DNA of 9,571 nt, taken from Pseudofrankia asymbiotica. GTDB taxonomy: Bacteria; Actinomycetota; Actinomycetes; Frankiales; Frankiaceae. Shown here in pieces: positions 1-9,571 of the stretch. The stretch's first letter is position 1. The number at the start of each line of letters is the position of its first letter. The notes under the pieces were generated by a model that had not been told where the DNA came from, did no database searches, and was given only the letters and a program-made list of their open reading frames with translations. The position numbers and the translations under genes are program-made. The stretch is from assembly GCF_001983105.1 (NCBI RefSeq), contig NZ_MOMC01000077.1, forward strand, positions 40,321 to 49,891. Reading direction: 5' to 3'.

Positions 1-33
1 CCAGTCCGTCGGTGTCTGGTCCGGAGTGGTGAG

Positions 34-984
34 TCAATGATCATTTCGTGTGAGCCAGTCGGCGTAGTCCGCCACGGTGCGCTCGACGTCGTACTCCGGC
101 TGGAAGCCCGTGTCCTCGCGTAGCCGGGTGATGTCGAGGTGGTTGTCCGGGGGCCGGTCGGGGTTGCGGCCCGGCGGGAGGGTGACGTTCGCGCCCGGGA
201 CGGCGGCGTTGATCGCGGCGGCGACCTCGCTGTACCGCACCAGCCGTCCGCTGGAGACGTTGTAGATGCTGTGACTGAGCCTCTCCGCGAGCATGAGCAG
301 CGCGATGGCCCGGCCGCAGTCCTTCACGTAGCAGAGATCCGTGGCGTCCTCGGCATAGGCGAGCGGGCGGGGCGGGGTGAGATCAGGGTCTTCGCCCCGG
401 ACCGTCGCGCTGAGCAGGCGGGGAAGCGGGGTGAACGGGTTGTCGGGCACGCCGAGGGGCCCCCAGACTGTGCCGATCCGCAGGTTGACCACGTCGAACC
501 CGGCAGTGGCGCCGGCCACCGTGGCGAACAGCTCCGCGGTCTTCTTGAACACCGGGATCTGGTGCGCCGCCATCACTGGCAGCGGAAGGTCCTCGCGCAA
601 CGGGACCTCGTCCACGCCGGCGTACACGGCGATGGAGCTGGCGACGGAGAAGCGCCGCACACCCCACGTCGCGGCCGCTTCGAGCGCGTTGAGGAGGGCC
701 ATTGAGTCGGCGCGCAGGTACTCGACCGGGTCGGGCAGGTCGTAGCGGGCCGCCGCGAGGTGCACGATGCCGGTGATCTCGTGCCGCTTGCCGAGGTCGA
801 GGAACGCCGCTTCGTTCGTGGTGTCCAGCGGCTCGACGACGACCCGGCCGGCGGTCTCGTCGGCGAGGTGCTCCGGCAACCGGGTGGACCGGTGCGCGGT
901 GACCACGACCGATTCGCCCAGGTCGAGCAGGGATCGTGCGGTGTGCGACCCGATAGAACCCAGGCCACCGGTAACAAGTATCAC
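34..984 (-). CDS. NAD(P)-dependent epimerase/dehydratase (extended SDR family)
   Basis: Predicted 316-residue cytosolic oxidoreductase or epimerase, probably acting on a nucleotide sugar or similar substrate; the substrate cannot be read from sequence. Seen: an N-terminal Rossmann motif TGGLGSIG (residues 5-12), D54 in the usual place for adenine contact, HLAAA (75-79), the strand [11 protein letters not shown] (113-123) that normally carries the catalytic Ser, and LRIGTVWGP (168-176). The active-site YxxxK reads I143-P-V-F-K147, so Lys is kept but Tyr is replaced by Ile. The C-terminus has the usual NVSSG and late LREDTGFQP segments. The start is GTG at 984, preceded by GGAGG six bases away; the open frame continues upstream to 1509 but only as a shadow of the AraC gene. 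Length fits the family (about 300-350). It lies about 140 bases downstream of the AraC-type regulator in the same direction. Family call is secure; activity is uncertain because of the missing Tyr. Confidence 0.9.
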   Translation of the reverse strand: MILVTGGLGSIGSHTARSLLDLGESVVVTAHRSTRLPEHLADETAGRVVVEPLDTTNEAAFLDLGKRHEITGIVHLAAARYDLPDPVEYLRADSMALLNALEAAATWGVRRFSVASSIAVYAGVDEVPLREDLPLPVMAAHQIPVFKKTAELFATVAGATAGFDVVNLRIGTVWGPLGVPDNPFTPLPRLLSATVRGEDPDLTPPRPLAYAEDATDLCYVKDCGRAIALLMLAERLSHSIYNVSSGRLVRYSEVAAAINAAVPGANVTLPPGRNPDRPPDNHLDITRLREDTGFQPEYDVERTVADYADWLTRNDH

Positions 985-990
985 TCGCGC

Positions 991-995
991 CCTCC
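991..995 (-). promoter_or_regulatory. Ribosome binding site of the SDR gene
   Basis: On the minus strand this reads GGAGG, six bases before the GTG at 984. It decides the start: the upstream in-frame extension has no comparable site and the Rossmann fold begins at residue 2 from this GTG. Confidence 0.8.
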
Positions 996-1020
996 ACAGC
1001 GTGTCGAGTCCCGCCGTTCT

Positions 1021-1039
1021 CGGCTGGTGGGACCAGCCG
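1021..1039. repeat. Perfect 8-bp inverted repeat with 3-base loop upstream of the SDR gene
   Basis: CGGCTGGT, loop GGG, ACCAGCCG. It sits 37-55 bases before the SDR start and about 90 bases after the restored AraC stop. No T-run follows on the minus strand, so a classical intrinsic terminator is not obvious. It could be a leader hairpin, a weak terminator of the AraC gene, or an operator. The hairpin is seen directly; its role is inferred. Confidence 0.55.
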
Positions 1040-1064
1040 CGCCGGCTCCCACGCGAACTCGGAT

Positions 1065-1074
1065 CCTGATCAGG
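1065..1074. promoter_or_regulatory. 10-bp perfect palindrome CCTGATCAGG, possible operator
   Basis: Perfect dyad in the gap between the AraC-type regulator and the SDR gene, 81-90 bases before the SDR start. Its position suits a protein binding site, but a 10-bp palindrome can occur by chance and AraC proteins usually bind direct repeats. No convincing -10/-35 pair was found beside it. Confidence 0.25.
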
Positions 1075-1115
1075 GAAGACGCATGATCGAGACGCCCAGC
1101 CGCTTGATCGCGACT

Positions 1116-1964
1116 CTAGGCCGGAGCTATTCGCCGCTCTTGTACGAAACGGCCATCCCGTGGCGGAGCATCGGGATGTAGGACGCGGCGTGCTCGTGCC
1201 CGCTGGTGCACGTGGCGCGCGACTGCGCGAGGAACTCGCCGGGCGGCACCCCCGAGGAGCCGGCGGCACTCGCGACTGAGGTGTGCCTGGTCGTGGTACC
1301 CGGTCTCCACGGCCCACCGTGCGAGATCGACGCCCGAGGCGCCCCGCAGGGCAATCGACGCCTGGACGCGGGCGACGAAGCCCCGCAGACGCAGGATGCG
1401 GTGCAGCTCCTTCGGGCCGACTCCGACCGCGGCCCGGCACCGGCGGCGCAACTGCCGCTCGGAGATCGACAGCAGCCCAGGCAGAGCGGCCGTTCCGCTG
1501 CTGTGCCACGGCATGAGATTCCGGACGGCCTCGTTCACCAACGGATCCAGCTCGCCGGCGGACCGCCCGACGAACGACTGGAGCTGAGCGAGCGCGGCCC
1601 TCGGTGTGGCGGCTTCCCCGACGAGATCCGTCAGACGAGACACGTCGCGCCAGATATCGATGCCCGCGATGTCCTGATCGACGAGCTCGTCGGCCGACAT
1701 CCCGACGAGGCCACCGAGCACGCCCGGGCGCAGCCGCACCCCGACGACGGTGCCTCCCGCCGGGATCTCCCGATACATCGCGGTGGTCAGGGGCCCGAGC
1801 AGCCGGGGCGCCTCACCGAGCACACATCGCAGCTCGGCGCCCCCGTGTGGCTCGTGCCGCTGCGCCACTGGTCGGTCGCCGACCTGCTGGATCCAGACAG
1901 AAGATACAAGCGTGGCCAGCGCGGGCGCCGGAGCGCGCTCCACGTAGGACGATCCTCCGGCCAC
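1116..1964 (-). CDS. AraC-family transcriptional regulator, frameshifted near the 3' end
   Basis: Predicted DNA-binding regulator. As read it has 282 residues. The N-terminal sensor-like half (about 7-110, with VVGVRLRPG at 73-81 and SADELVDQD at 90-98) resembles the DUF6597-type N-domain of actinobacterial AraC proteins. The HTH_18 region spans about 160-238: [11 protein letters not shown] forms the first helix-turn-helix and [15 protein letters not shown] the second. After G238 the frame turns into Arg/Ala-rich sequence with poor third-position GC. Dropping one base from the G5 run (C5 on the plus strand, 1249-1253) gives a sensible tail of 40 residues starting VPPGEFLAQ and ending in a stop at 1127, so the restored protein would be 278 residues. 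The start is GTG 1964 with AGGA seven bases before; an alternative GTG at 1943 has GGAGGA nine bases before, but starting there would drop the conserved-looking SYVER. It may control the SDR gene downstream; its ligand is unknown. Confidence 0.8.
   Translation of the reverse strand: MAGGSSYVERAPAPALATLVSSVWIQQVGDRPVAQRHEPHGGAELRCVLGEAPRLLGPLTTAMYREIPAGGTVVGVRLRPGVLGGLVGMSADELVDQDIAGIDIWRDVSRLTDLVGEAATPRAALAQLQSFVGRSAGELDPLVNEAVRNLMPWHSSGTAALPGLLSISERQLRRRCRAAVGVGPKELHRILRLRGFVARVQASIALRGASGVDLARWAVETGYHDQAHLSRECRRLLGGAARRVPRAVARHVHQRARARRVLHPDAPPRDGRFVQERRIAPA
1127..1249 (-). other. Probable true 3' end of the AraC gene in the shifted frame
   Basis: This stretch continues the regulator in the other frame: 40 codons and TAG, ending SYKSGE. 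Nearly every codon ends in G or C, whereas the nominal frame over the same bases has many A/T third positions. It includes GHEHAASY, which resembles the tail I recall for related regulators. It is a fragment of the same gene, not a separate gene. Confidence 0.7.
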
Positions 1965-2009
1965 CCGACCATCCTGCCAGCTTCGGGTGGGTTGTCCTCG
2001 TCGGGCCGC

Positions 2010-2032
2010 GGGCCAGGTAAGGTGACCGGCCC
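2010..2032 (-). terminator. Hairpin between the ATPase and AraC genes (second of two)
   Basis: GGGCC-a-GGT, loop AAGGTG, ACC-GGCCC: an 8-bp stem with one bulged base. It lies about 45-65 bases after the ATPase stop and before the AraC start at 1964. There is no T tract, as is common for GC-rich actinobacterial terminators. It shares bases with the neighbouring hairpin, so the two may be alternative folds. Confidence 0.35.
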
Positions 2033-2057
2033 AGGCCGGACCCGGCCGCGGGCCTGG
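2031..2057 (-). terminator. Candidate terminator hairpin after the FtsK/SpoIIIE-type gene
   Basis: CCAGGCC and GGCCTGG are perfect inverse complements around a 13-base loop, beginning 18 bases after the stop of the ATPase gene. No T-run follows. The 11-bp sequence GGCCGCGGGCC also occurs twice as a direct repeat (2004-2014 and 2044-2054). Position favours a terminator; sequence alone does not prove it. Confidence 0.45.
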
Positions 2058-2075
2058 CCGGCTTCTGGCCGACGG

Positions 2076-5000
2076 TCAGCGCAGCACGGTGTGCGGGATC
2101 GTGATGGTGCGCAGCACGCCGGCGGCGTCGATGATGTGGCCGCGGCCGGGGCGGATGCCGGTGCGCAGCAGGCTCTGCGGGATCCGGGTGCCGATCAGGT
2201 CGCCGTCGACGGAGCTCTGCGGGGAGAGCAGGACGCCCTGGCGGGAGCGCTTCGCCTCGGCGAGCCAGCCGCCGAGGGCCTGGCCCAGGGCCTCGCCGGT
2301 GCCGGCGTAGGCGAGCCCGATCCCGCGCTCCCGGCCGGTCGCGACGACGGCCCGCAGCGGTGGCTCCAGCGGGTTGTTGTACCCGAGCAGGTCCACGTCG
2401 TCGACGAGCACGACGACGGGCCGTGCCCCGCCGGGCCGCGTGGTATCGCCGGCCTCGGCGGCCCCGAGCTCCGCGAGCGCCGCCGCGAGGTCCTCGCCGG
2501 CGAGGACCGGCCCGGTGACCAGCCGGACGTCCGCGTGCGCCGCGAGCCGGCGCAGCGGCGACTCGCGCGGCGTCACGACCACCAGCGCGGTGCCGCCGGC
2601 CAGCAGCGACACGCCCAGCGTCGCCAGCGTCGTGCTGCGTCCCGAGCCGGGCGGCCCGACGACCAGGAAGGTGTGCGACCGGCCGGCGAAGTCGACGACC
2701 AGCGGCCCGCCGTCGTCGCCGCCGAGGCCGAGCAGCGCGCGCAGCGGCCGCCGGTCGGCCTCGGCGACCTGCCCGAAGGCCTCGGCGAACGTCACCGTCT
2801 CCGGCAGCGCCGCGACCGGGAACGGCACCCGCCCGCCCGGCGCTCCGTGAGTCCCGGCCTCGCCAGCCCCGGCCCCGGCCCCGCCAGCCCCGGCCCCGGC
2901 AGCCCTGACCGTGCCGGCTTCGGCCGCCCTCGCCGCTGCCCCGATCCGGCGCAGCGCGTCCGCCTGAGCCTGTCCGGTCGGGTCGGCGGCCAGCAGCGCC
3001 ACCTGTACCTCGGCCTGGTCCTCGGCGCGCCAGCCGCGGCCGGGCGGGACGACAGCCGGCACCCGGGACGGCTGGAGGTGGATCGTCGAGTAGTCGGAAC
3101 GCTCGGTCATCCGCAGGACCAGCTTGCTGTCGACCAGCGGGGCCGCCCGGCCGGTGAGCAGCGCGCGCTCCGAGGTCGCGACGAGGTGGACGCCGACGCC
3201 CGAGCCCTCCCGCAGCAGCGCCATCAGCACCTCGAGGAGCCGGCCGCCGTCGTGCTCCCCGAGCGTCGCGGCGAGCGAGTCCCAGCCGTCGGTGAACAGC
3301 ACGAGGTGCGCCGGGCGCTCGGCCGCCGGCACGACGCCGCGCAGCTCCGCGAGCCCGGCGCAGGAGTGCCTGCCCAGCAGGGCCTGGCGGCGGGACACCT
3401 CGGCGGCGAGCCGGTCGAGCAGCCGGGCGAGCCGTTCGAGGTCGCCGGCGGGCACGACGGCGCCGGTGTGCGGCAGCTCCGCGAGCACCGCGAGCGCCCC
3501 GCCCCCGGCGTCGACACCGTAGAAGTGGACGTCCGCGCTGGAGATCGCCCCGGCGAGCGCGCCCGCGAGGGTGCGCAGCACCTGGGAGCGGCCGGCGCGC
3601 GGCGTGCCGATGACGCAGAGGTGCCCGAACGAGGCCAGGTCGCACATCACCGGCACCTGCAGCTGCCGCGCGGGGACGTCCGCGAGCGCGTAGGGCACCG
3701 CGGGCAGCGCGCCGGTGCGCGCGGTCGTCGCGCGGTCCGGCCCGGTGTAGCCGATGGCGCGCACCCGTTCGGCCAGCTCGTCGACGAGCAGCCTGGTGCC
3801 CAGCGGCGGCAGCCACGGGCTCGGCCGCTGAGCGCCACCCTCCTCGTCGCCGGCGAGCACCGCCGCGGCCCGGATCGCGTCCACGAGGACGTCCAGGTCG
3901 GTGGCGGCCGCGTCCTCGGCCGACGCGGCGGCCGGCTCGGCGTCGGTGAACGGCAGTGGCCGGCCCAGGCCGATCCAGCGCAGCGGCACGGCCTCGACCG
4001 GCCGCCCGGGGGCCGGCGCCGGGGTGGGGGCCGGGGCGGGCACGCCGCCGGCACCGCCAACCCCGGCACTCGCGGGCGCGTCTCCCGCGCCGGCCGCCGC
4101 GGCCGGGGCCGGCGGCGCGGGCAGCACGGGTGGCACGGGCGGCCCGGCTGGGTGGGGCAGCAGCGCCGTCGTGTCCGCGGGGTCGTCGCCGGCCGGGGCG
4201 TGCCGCGGCCAGGTGGCGGCCTTCGCCGGCTGAGGCCGAGCACCGGTCTCGGCCCCGGCCGGGCCCGCGACGGGCACCGGCCCGTCGTAGCGACCGCCCG
4301 CGTAGGCCGTCTGGAACGGCACGGACGACCGGGCCGCGAGCCGGACCAGCGCCCGGCCGGGGGTCGAGGCCGGCACGAACGCGGCGTCCTGGGTGTCGAT
4401 GACGTCGGAGCTCTCATGGGTGTCCGTGACCCGCAGCGCGATCCGCAGGTTCGTGTTCGCCCGGATGTCGGCGGTGACGGCGCCACCCGGGCGCTGGGTG
4501 GCGAGCACCAGGTGCACACCCAGCGACCGGCCCCGCTGGGCGAGGCTGACCAGGCCGGGGACGAACTCGCGCACCTCGCTGACGAGCGTCGCGAACTCGT
4601 CGATGACGATGACGAGGCGGCCGAGTGACGGCAGCGAGGGGTCCCTGGCACGCAGCGTCCGGTACTGCGCGAGGTCCTTGGCGGCGGCCGCGGCCAGCAC
4701 CTCCTCGCGGCGGCGCAGCTCGGCCGCGAGCGACTCCAGCGCGCGGACGGCGAGCGCCGCGTCCAGGTCGGTGACCATCCCGAGGGTGTGCGGCAGCCGG
4801 ACGCAGCCGTGGAACGCGCTGCCGCCCTTGTAGTCGACCAGGACGAAGCCCAGCTCGTCCGGGTGGTTGCGCGCCGCGAGCGCCGCGACGAGGGTCTGCA
4901 GCAGCTCGGACTTGCCGGCGCCGGTGGTCCCGGCGACCAGGGCGTGCGGGCCGTCGCGGACGAGGTCGAGCACGAACGGCCCGTCGAACCCGGCCCCCAG

Positions 5001-7411
5001 CGGGAACGCGGTCGTCGCGGGGCGGGCCTGCCAGGCGCCGGCGATCCGGCCGGCCATCTCGTCCGGTCCCGCGTCGGCGAGGCCGAGCAGGTCGAGTAGC
5101 CGGACCTCGCCGGGCAGCCCGCCGGAGTCGTCCGGGGTGACGTCGCGCAGCGGGCACATCGCCCGGGCGACCTGGTCGCACCATGCCGGTGTGACCAGGT
5201 CCAGGCGCACCCCGCGAAGCTCCGGGGCGTCCGACTGGCGGACCGTCAACCCGTCGCCGTCCACCCGCACGACCGCGGCGCACTCCTCCGGCAGCAGCCG
5301 CTCGTCCGCGTCCAGGCACAGGGCGAAGACCCGGACCGCCGGGCCCTCCTTGAGGACCTGCACGACGCCGGGGACGTCGCGCAGCCGCCGGGCGCCGTCG
5401 AGGACGACGACCACGTCGGGCTCCCGGAACAGCACCTGGCCCATAGTCGACCCGCGTGCCTTCGTGCGCGCCTTGACGAGTGCGACGAGCTCGGAGACGC
5501 GGTGCGCGACCGTCTCCGGGTCGGTGCCGACGAACGCGTACGGCGCACCGGGCGTCGGGCCGTCGGCCGGGCTCGGCCGGGCGTGCGGCAGCCAGCGCAC
5601 CCAGTCCCAGCAGGCCTCCCCCAGCCCGTCGGCGAGAATCTCGACGCGCACGTCCCGGGGGCTGTGCAGGACGCAGGCCTGCGCGACCAGCCAGCGGGCC
5701 AGGCCGCCCACCGTCCCCGCGGGGCCGGCGACGCCGACGACCCCGCGGCCGGCCAGGTCGACGAGCACGGGGACGTCGGGGACGGTCCAGCGCACCTCAC
5801 GGGAGAATCCGTCAACCGTCGGGTCGTCGATCTCGATCAGGGACGGCTGGTCGGCGGTCCCGACCCGGAGCACCAGGTGGTCCGGGTCGGCGCGGCGGCG
5901 TTCCCACAGCCGCCCGCCCGGCCCGGTCGCGGTGAGCCACGCGGCCGCCGGGTCGGGGGCCGCCTCGCCCCTGGCCAGCTGCTCCGCGGCGACGGCGGCG
6001 GCGAGTTCGCGGTCCACCTCTGCCCGGCGGGCACGGTAGCGGGCGGCCGCGACGCGGTACTGGCGGCGCCCGCCGCGCCGGTCGGTGTACCAGTTCGCCA
6101 CGCCCATGAGGGGCGCCATCGCCATGATGATCAGAAAGTAGGTCGACCCGAAGAGCCAGACGAACGCCACACCCATGACGAGTGGCGACAGCATCATCAC
6201 CAGCGGGATAGGGCGGCGCGACGGCGGCGACGGCGGCGACGGGTAGCGCTGCCGGGAGTAGAGCAGCGGCGGCACGATCCGCGGCGGCCGGTTGAAGTCC
6301 CGGCCCACGACGTCGACCGAGGGGGTCACCGCGGCGTCCGGCTCGAACGGGTCGACGAGCCGCAGCAGGGTATCGCCCACGGCGAGGTCCGTGCCGACCG
6401 GCCACGGCGACGACGGCGACGGCCGGCCGGTGGCCGCCCGGCGAGCGGACGCTCGGCCGGCGGTCCCGGCGTCCGGGCTGTGCTCGCTCGCGGCGGTGGT
6501 GATCCCGCCGGGCGCGGGCGCCGGTGTCGCCTGGTCAGCCGTGCGCCCGGGCTTGCGGCGGGGGTCCCCGTGGTGGTTGACGTTCGTCGCCAGCTGGTGC
6601 TCGTCGGTCCGGCGGGCCGGTGGCGCGAACGGACGGGCGAGCCGCGCGGCGCGCCGGCGGGAGTCGCCCGCCGAGGTCGCGGCCAGGCTCGGTGGGCCGT
6701 CGGGCGCCGGCCAGCTCACCGAGGTGTCACCGGTGTGGCCGACGTGCAGCGCCGGCCCCCACTCGGGCAGCCCGTCGAGCCGGATCGGGCAGCCCGCCGC
6801 CGAGCCGATGCCGTGCACGCCCGGCCCCACGGCCCACACCTGCCCGGCGTGCGGACCGCCGACCGCGCGCACCTCGTACCAGTGCGGCTCGGCGGCCGCC
6901 GACGGCTCGCCACTCGCCGCCGCCAGCGCCGTGTCCCGCCACGGCGGCGCTGGCCCGACGGACGGCGCCGGGGCGCCGACGCCGAGCCGGGCGCCACCGG
7001 CCAGACCGGACTCGCGCAGGGTCGCCAGCGGGTCGAGCCGCGTGCCCTCAAGGTAGAGGTCGAGCTCACCGGCGCCGGCGCCGGCCATGACGCCTGAGGC
7101 GGCCTCGCCTGGGATGGCGTGGTTCGCGGTGGCGCGGTACGGAGCTGTCCGCTCCGGATGGGCCGCGTCCAGAGTGGCCGCGTCCGGAGACACACGATCC
7201 AGGAAGGCGCCGTCGCCTGCCGGACGCGGCGGGCCCGGAGGCCGCGGGCCGGGAAGCGGCGGGCCGGGAGCGAGATCGGCGGTGAGGTCCTGGGTGAGCC
7301 CGGCCGCGACCGTCGCGATGGTGCTCGACGGGCTGGCCGCCAGCGCCACGTCGAGCTCGGCGCCGGACGGGAGGGTGACGGTCAGCGGCACCGATCCCAC
7401 AGACGACGTCG

Positions 7412-7415
<4 letters not shown>
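2076..7415 (-). CDS. FHA-like, membrane-anchored FtsK/SpoIIIE ATPase with three ATPase modules (EssC/EccC-like)
   Basis: 1779 residues, longer than the roughly 1300-1500 usual for EssC/EccC. Order: ubiquitin-like halves (8-39 and 115-147) split by a Pro-rich insert; a degenerate FHA-like domain (about 178-356) with a long low-complexity insert; FNRPPR motif; two membrane helices (about 401-443); a charged helix (448-485); module 1 with intact Walker A GTTGAGKS (829-836), Walker B VIVIDE (D939, E940) and ATQRP; a Pro/Ala linker; module 2 with GTPRAGRS (1270-1277) and Walker B ending D1376-G; a Gly/Ala linker (about 1505-1522); module 3 with GPPGSGRS (1587-1594) and LVDD (D1672, D1673). Such proteins are inner-membrane motors that move substrates by ATP hydrolysis, in type VII secretion those of the WXG100 type. 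Here only module 1 looks fully catalytic. ATG 7415 has GGGAGG seven bases before and overlaps the upstream stop. Family certain; a secretion role is inferred, as no WXG100, EccB, EccD or mycosin gene is in view. Confidence 0.93.
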
Positions 7416-9337
<1,922 letters not shown>

Positions 9338-9344
9338 CGCGATG

Positions 9345-9571
9345 GGTCAGGACGACGAGGATCACGTGCCGGTGGCTGGAGATCAGCCCGGTCGGGCCGA
9401 ACAGCGCCGCGCCGGCGGTCACCGCCGCGCCGGCGGTCACGGTCGTCACCGGCGTCCCGCCGGCTCCGCCGCCACCGGTGGCGTGGGTGGCGTGGGTGGC
9501 GTGGGTGGCGTGGGTGGCGTGGGTGGCGTGGGTGGCGTGGGTGGCGTGGGTGGCGTGGGTGGCGTGGGTGG
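9345..9571 (-). CDS. Probable N-terminal part of the membrane protein in the upstream frame (open at window edge)
   Basis: This frame is open from the window edge to the run at 9344-9346. It encodes Thr-His-Ala repeats, a Gly-rich turn, VTAGAA twice, then ALFGPTGLISSHRHV and the hydrophobic ILVVLT. All its codons end in G or C. Beyond 9344 the same frame becomes Arg/Gly-rich shadow sequence, while the 9337 frame takes over with the hydrophobic IAVAVVVALF. Removing one C (minus strand) joins ILVVLT to IAVAVVVALF as one transmembrane helix. Possible starts include GTG 9449, but it lacks a clear ribosome binding site, and the start may lie outside the window. Whether the Thr-His-Ala repeat is translated is not settled by this sequence. 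Confidence 0.55.
9405..9440. repeat. Two perfect tandem copies of an 18-bp unit
   Basis: Copies at 9405-9422 and 9423-9440 are identical and encode VTAGAA twice on the minus strand, at the N-terminal side of the predicted transmembrane helix. Confidence 0.85.
9481..9571. repeat. 9-bp minisatellite (GCGTGGGTG), ten perfect copies, running off the window
   Basis: Ten exact copies fill 9481-9570 and the eleventh begins at the last base. In the minus-strand frame that joins the membrane protein, each unit reads Thr-His-Ala (ACC CAC GCC). In one plus-strand frame it would read Val-Gly-Gly. Perfect identity suggests recent expansion. A window ending inside such a repeat is typical of an assembly contig end. 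Confidence 0.92.

Noticed and set aside
985..1509. N-terminal extension of the SDR gene to 1509
   Set aside because: The extension is low-complexity shadow of the AraC gene; GTG 984 has a good ribosome site and the Rossmann motif begins right after it.
1813..3816. Minus-strand open frame of 667 codons overlapping the ATPase
   Set aside because: Arg/Ala-rich frame-shifted shadow of the ATPase; the ATPase frame holds the Walker motifs and GC-rich third positions.
1206..4628. Plus-strand open frame of 1140 codons
   Set aside because: It lies antisense to the AraC and ATPase genes, has no recognisable domain and consists of Arg/Gly/Pro/Ala-rich sequence typical of shadow frames in very GC-rich DNA.
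5502..7097. Plus-strand open frame of 531 codons
   Set aside because: Antisense shadow of the ATPase N-terminal half, with no domain and no ribosome site.
9481..9571. CRISPR array
   Set aside because: The repeat unit is 9 bp with no spacers; it is a simple minisatellite.
9481..9571. Plus-strand Val-Gly-Gly repeat protein
   Set aside because: No start, no flanking coding evidence on that strand, and the minus strand frame continues into a convincing protein.

Overview
This is a very GC-rich window (well above 70 % by eye). Codon third positions are almost all G or C, GTG starts are common, and families are typical of Actinomycetota. The architecture looks like Frankia or a related actinomycete, but this is judged from style and not from a database hit. 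All recognisable genes lie on the minus strand, so transcription runs from the right edge to the left. No stretch over 300 bases lacks a gene.

Right part (9571 to 7412): a membrane-anchored protein with a soluble alpha/beta domain and a proline-rich tail of about 270 residues. The frame that is open at 9337 begins without a ribosome binding site. The convincing N-terminus lies in another frame just upstream (9345-9571). Removing one base in a three-base run (9344-9346) joins the two frames and completes a transmembrane helix. Further upstream this frame runs through ten perfect copies of a 9-bp repeat (Thr-His-Ala per copy) that continue off the window edge. The window may therefore stop at an assembly break.

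Centre (7415 to 2076): a 1779-residue FtsK/SpoIIIE-family ATPase laid out like the type VII secretion motors EssC/EccC. It has a ubiquitin-like segment, a degenerate FHA-like domain, two transmembrane helices and three ATPase modules. Module 1 has an intact Walker A, while modules 2 and 3 carry Arg in place of the Walker Lys. Its ATG overlaps the stop of the membrane protein (ATGA), so the two are probably translationally coupled and may form one membrane assembly. No WXG100, EccB, EccD or mycosin gene is visible, so a secretion role is inference.

Left part: two hairpins follow the ATPase gene (2010-2057). Next is an AraC-family regulator (1964 to about 1116) with a clear one-base frameshift near its 3' end, then an extended SDR epimerase/dehydratase (984 to 34) whose catalytic Tyr position appears to be Ile. 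The gap between these two holds a perfect 8-bp hairpin and a 10-bp palindrome. Regulator and SDR could form a small unit separate from the ATPase locus.

Both frameshifts have one surplus base in a G/C run, which is compatible with draft-assembly errors. The most notable content is the coupled pair of proline-rich membrane protein and EssC-like ATPase, with low-complexity insertions and degenerate second and third nucleotide sites.
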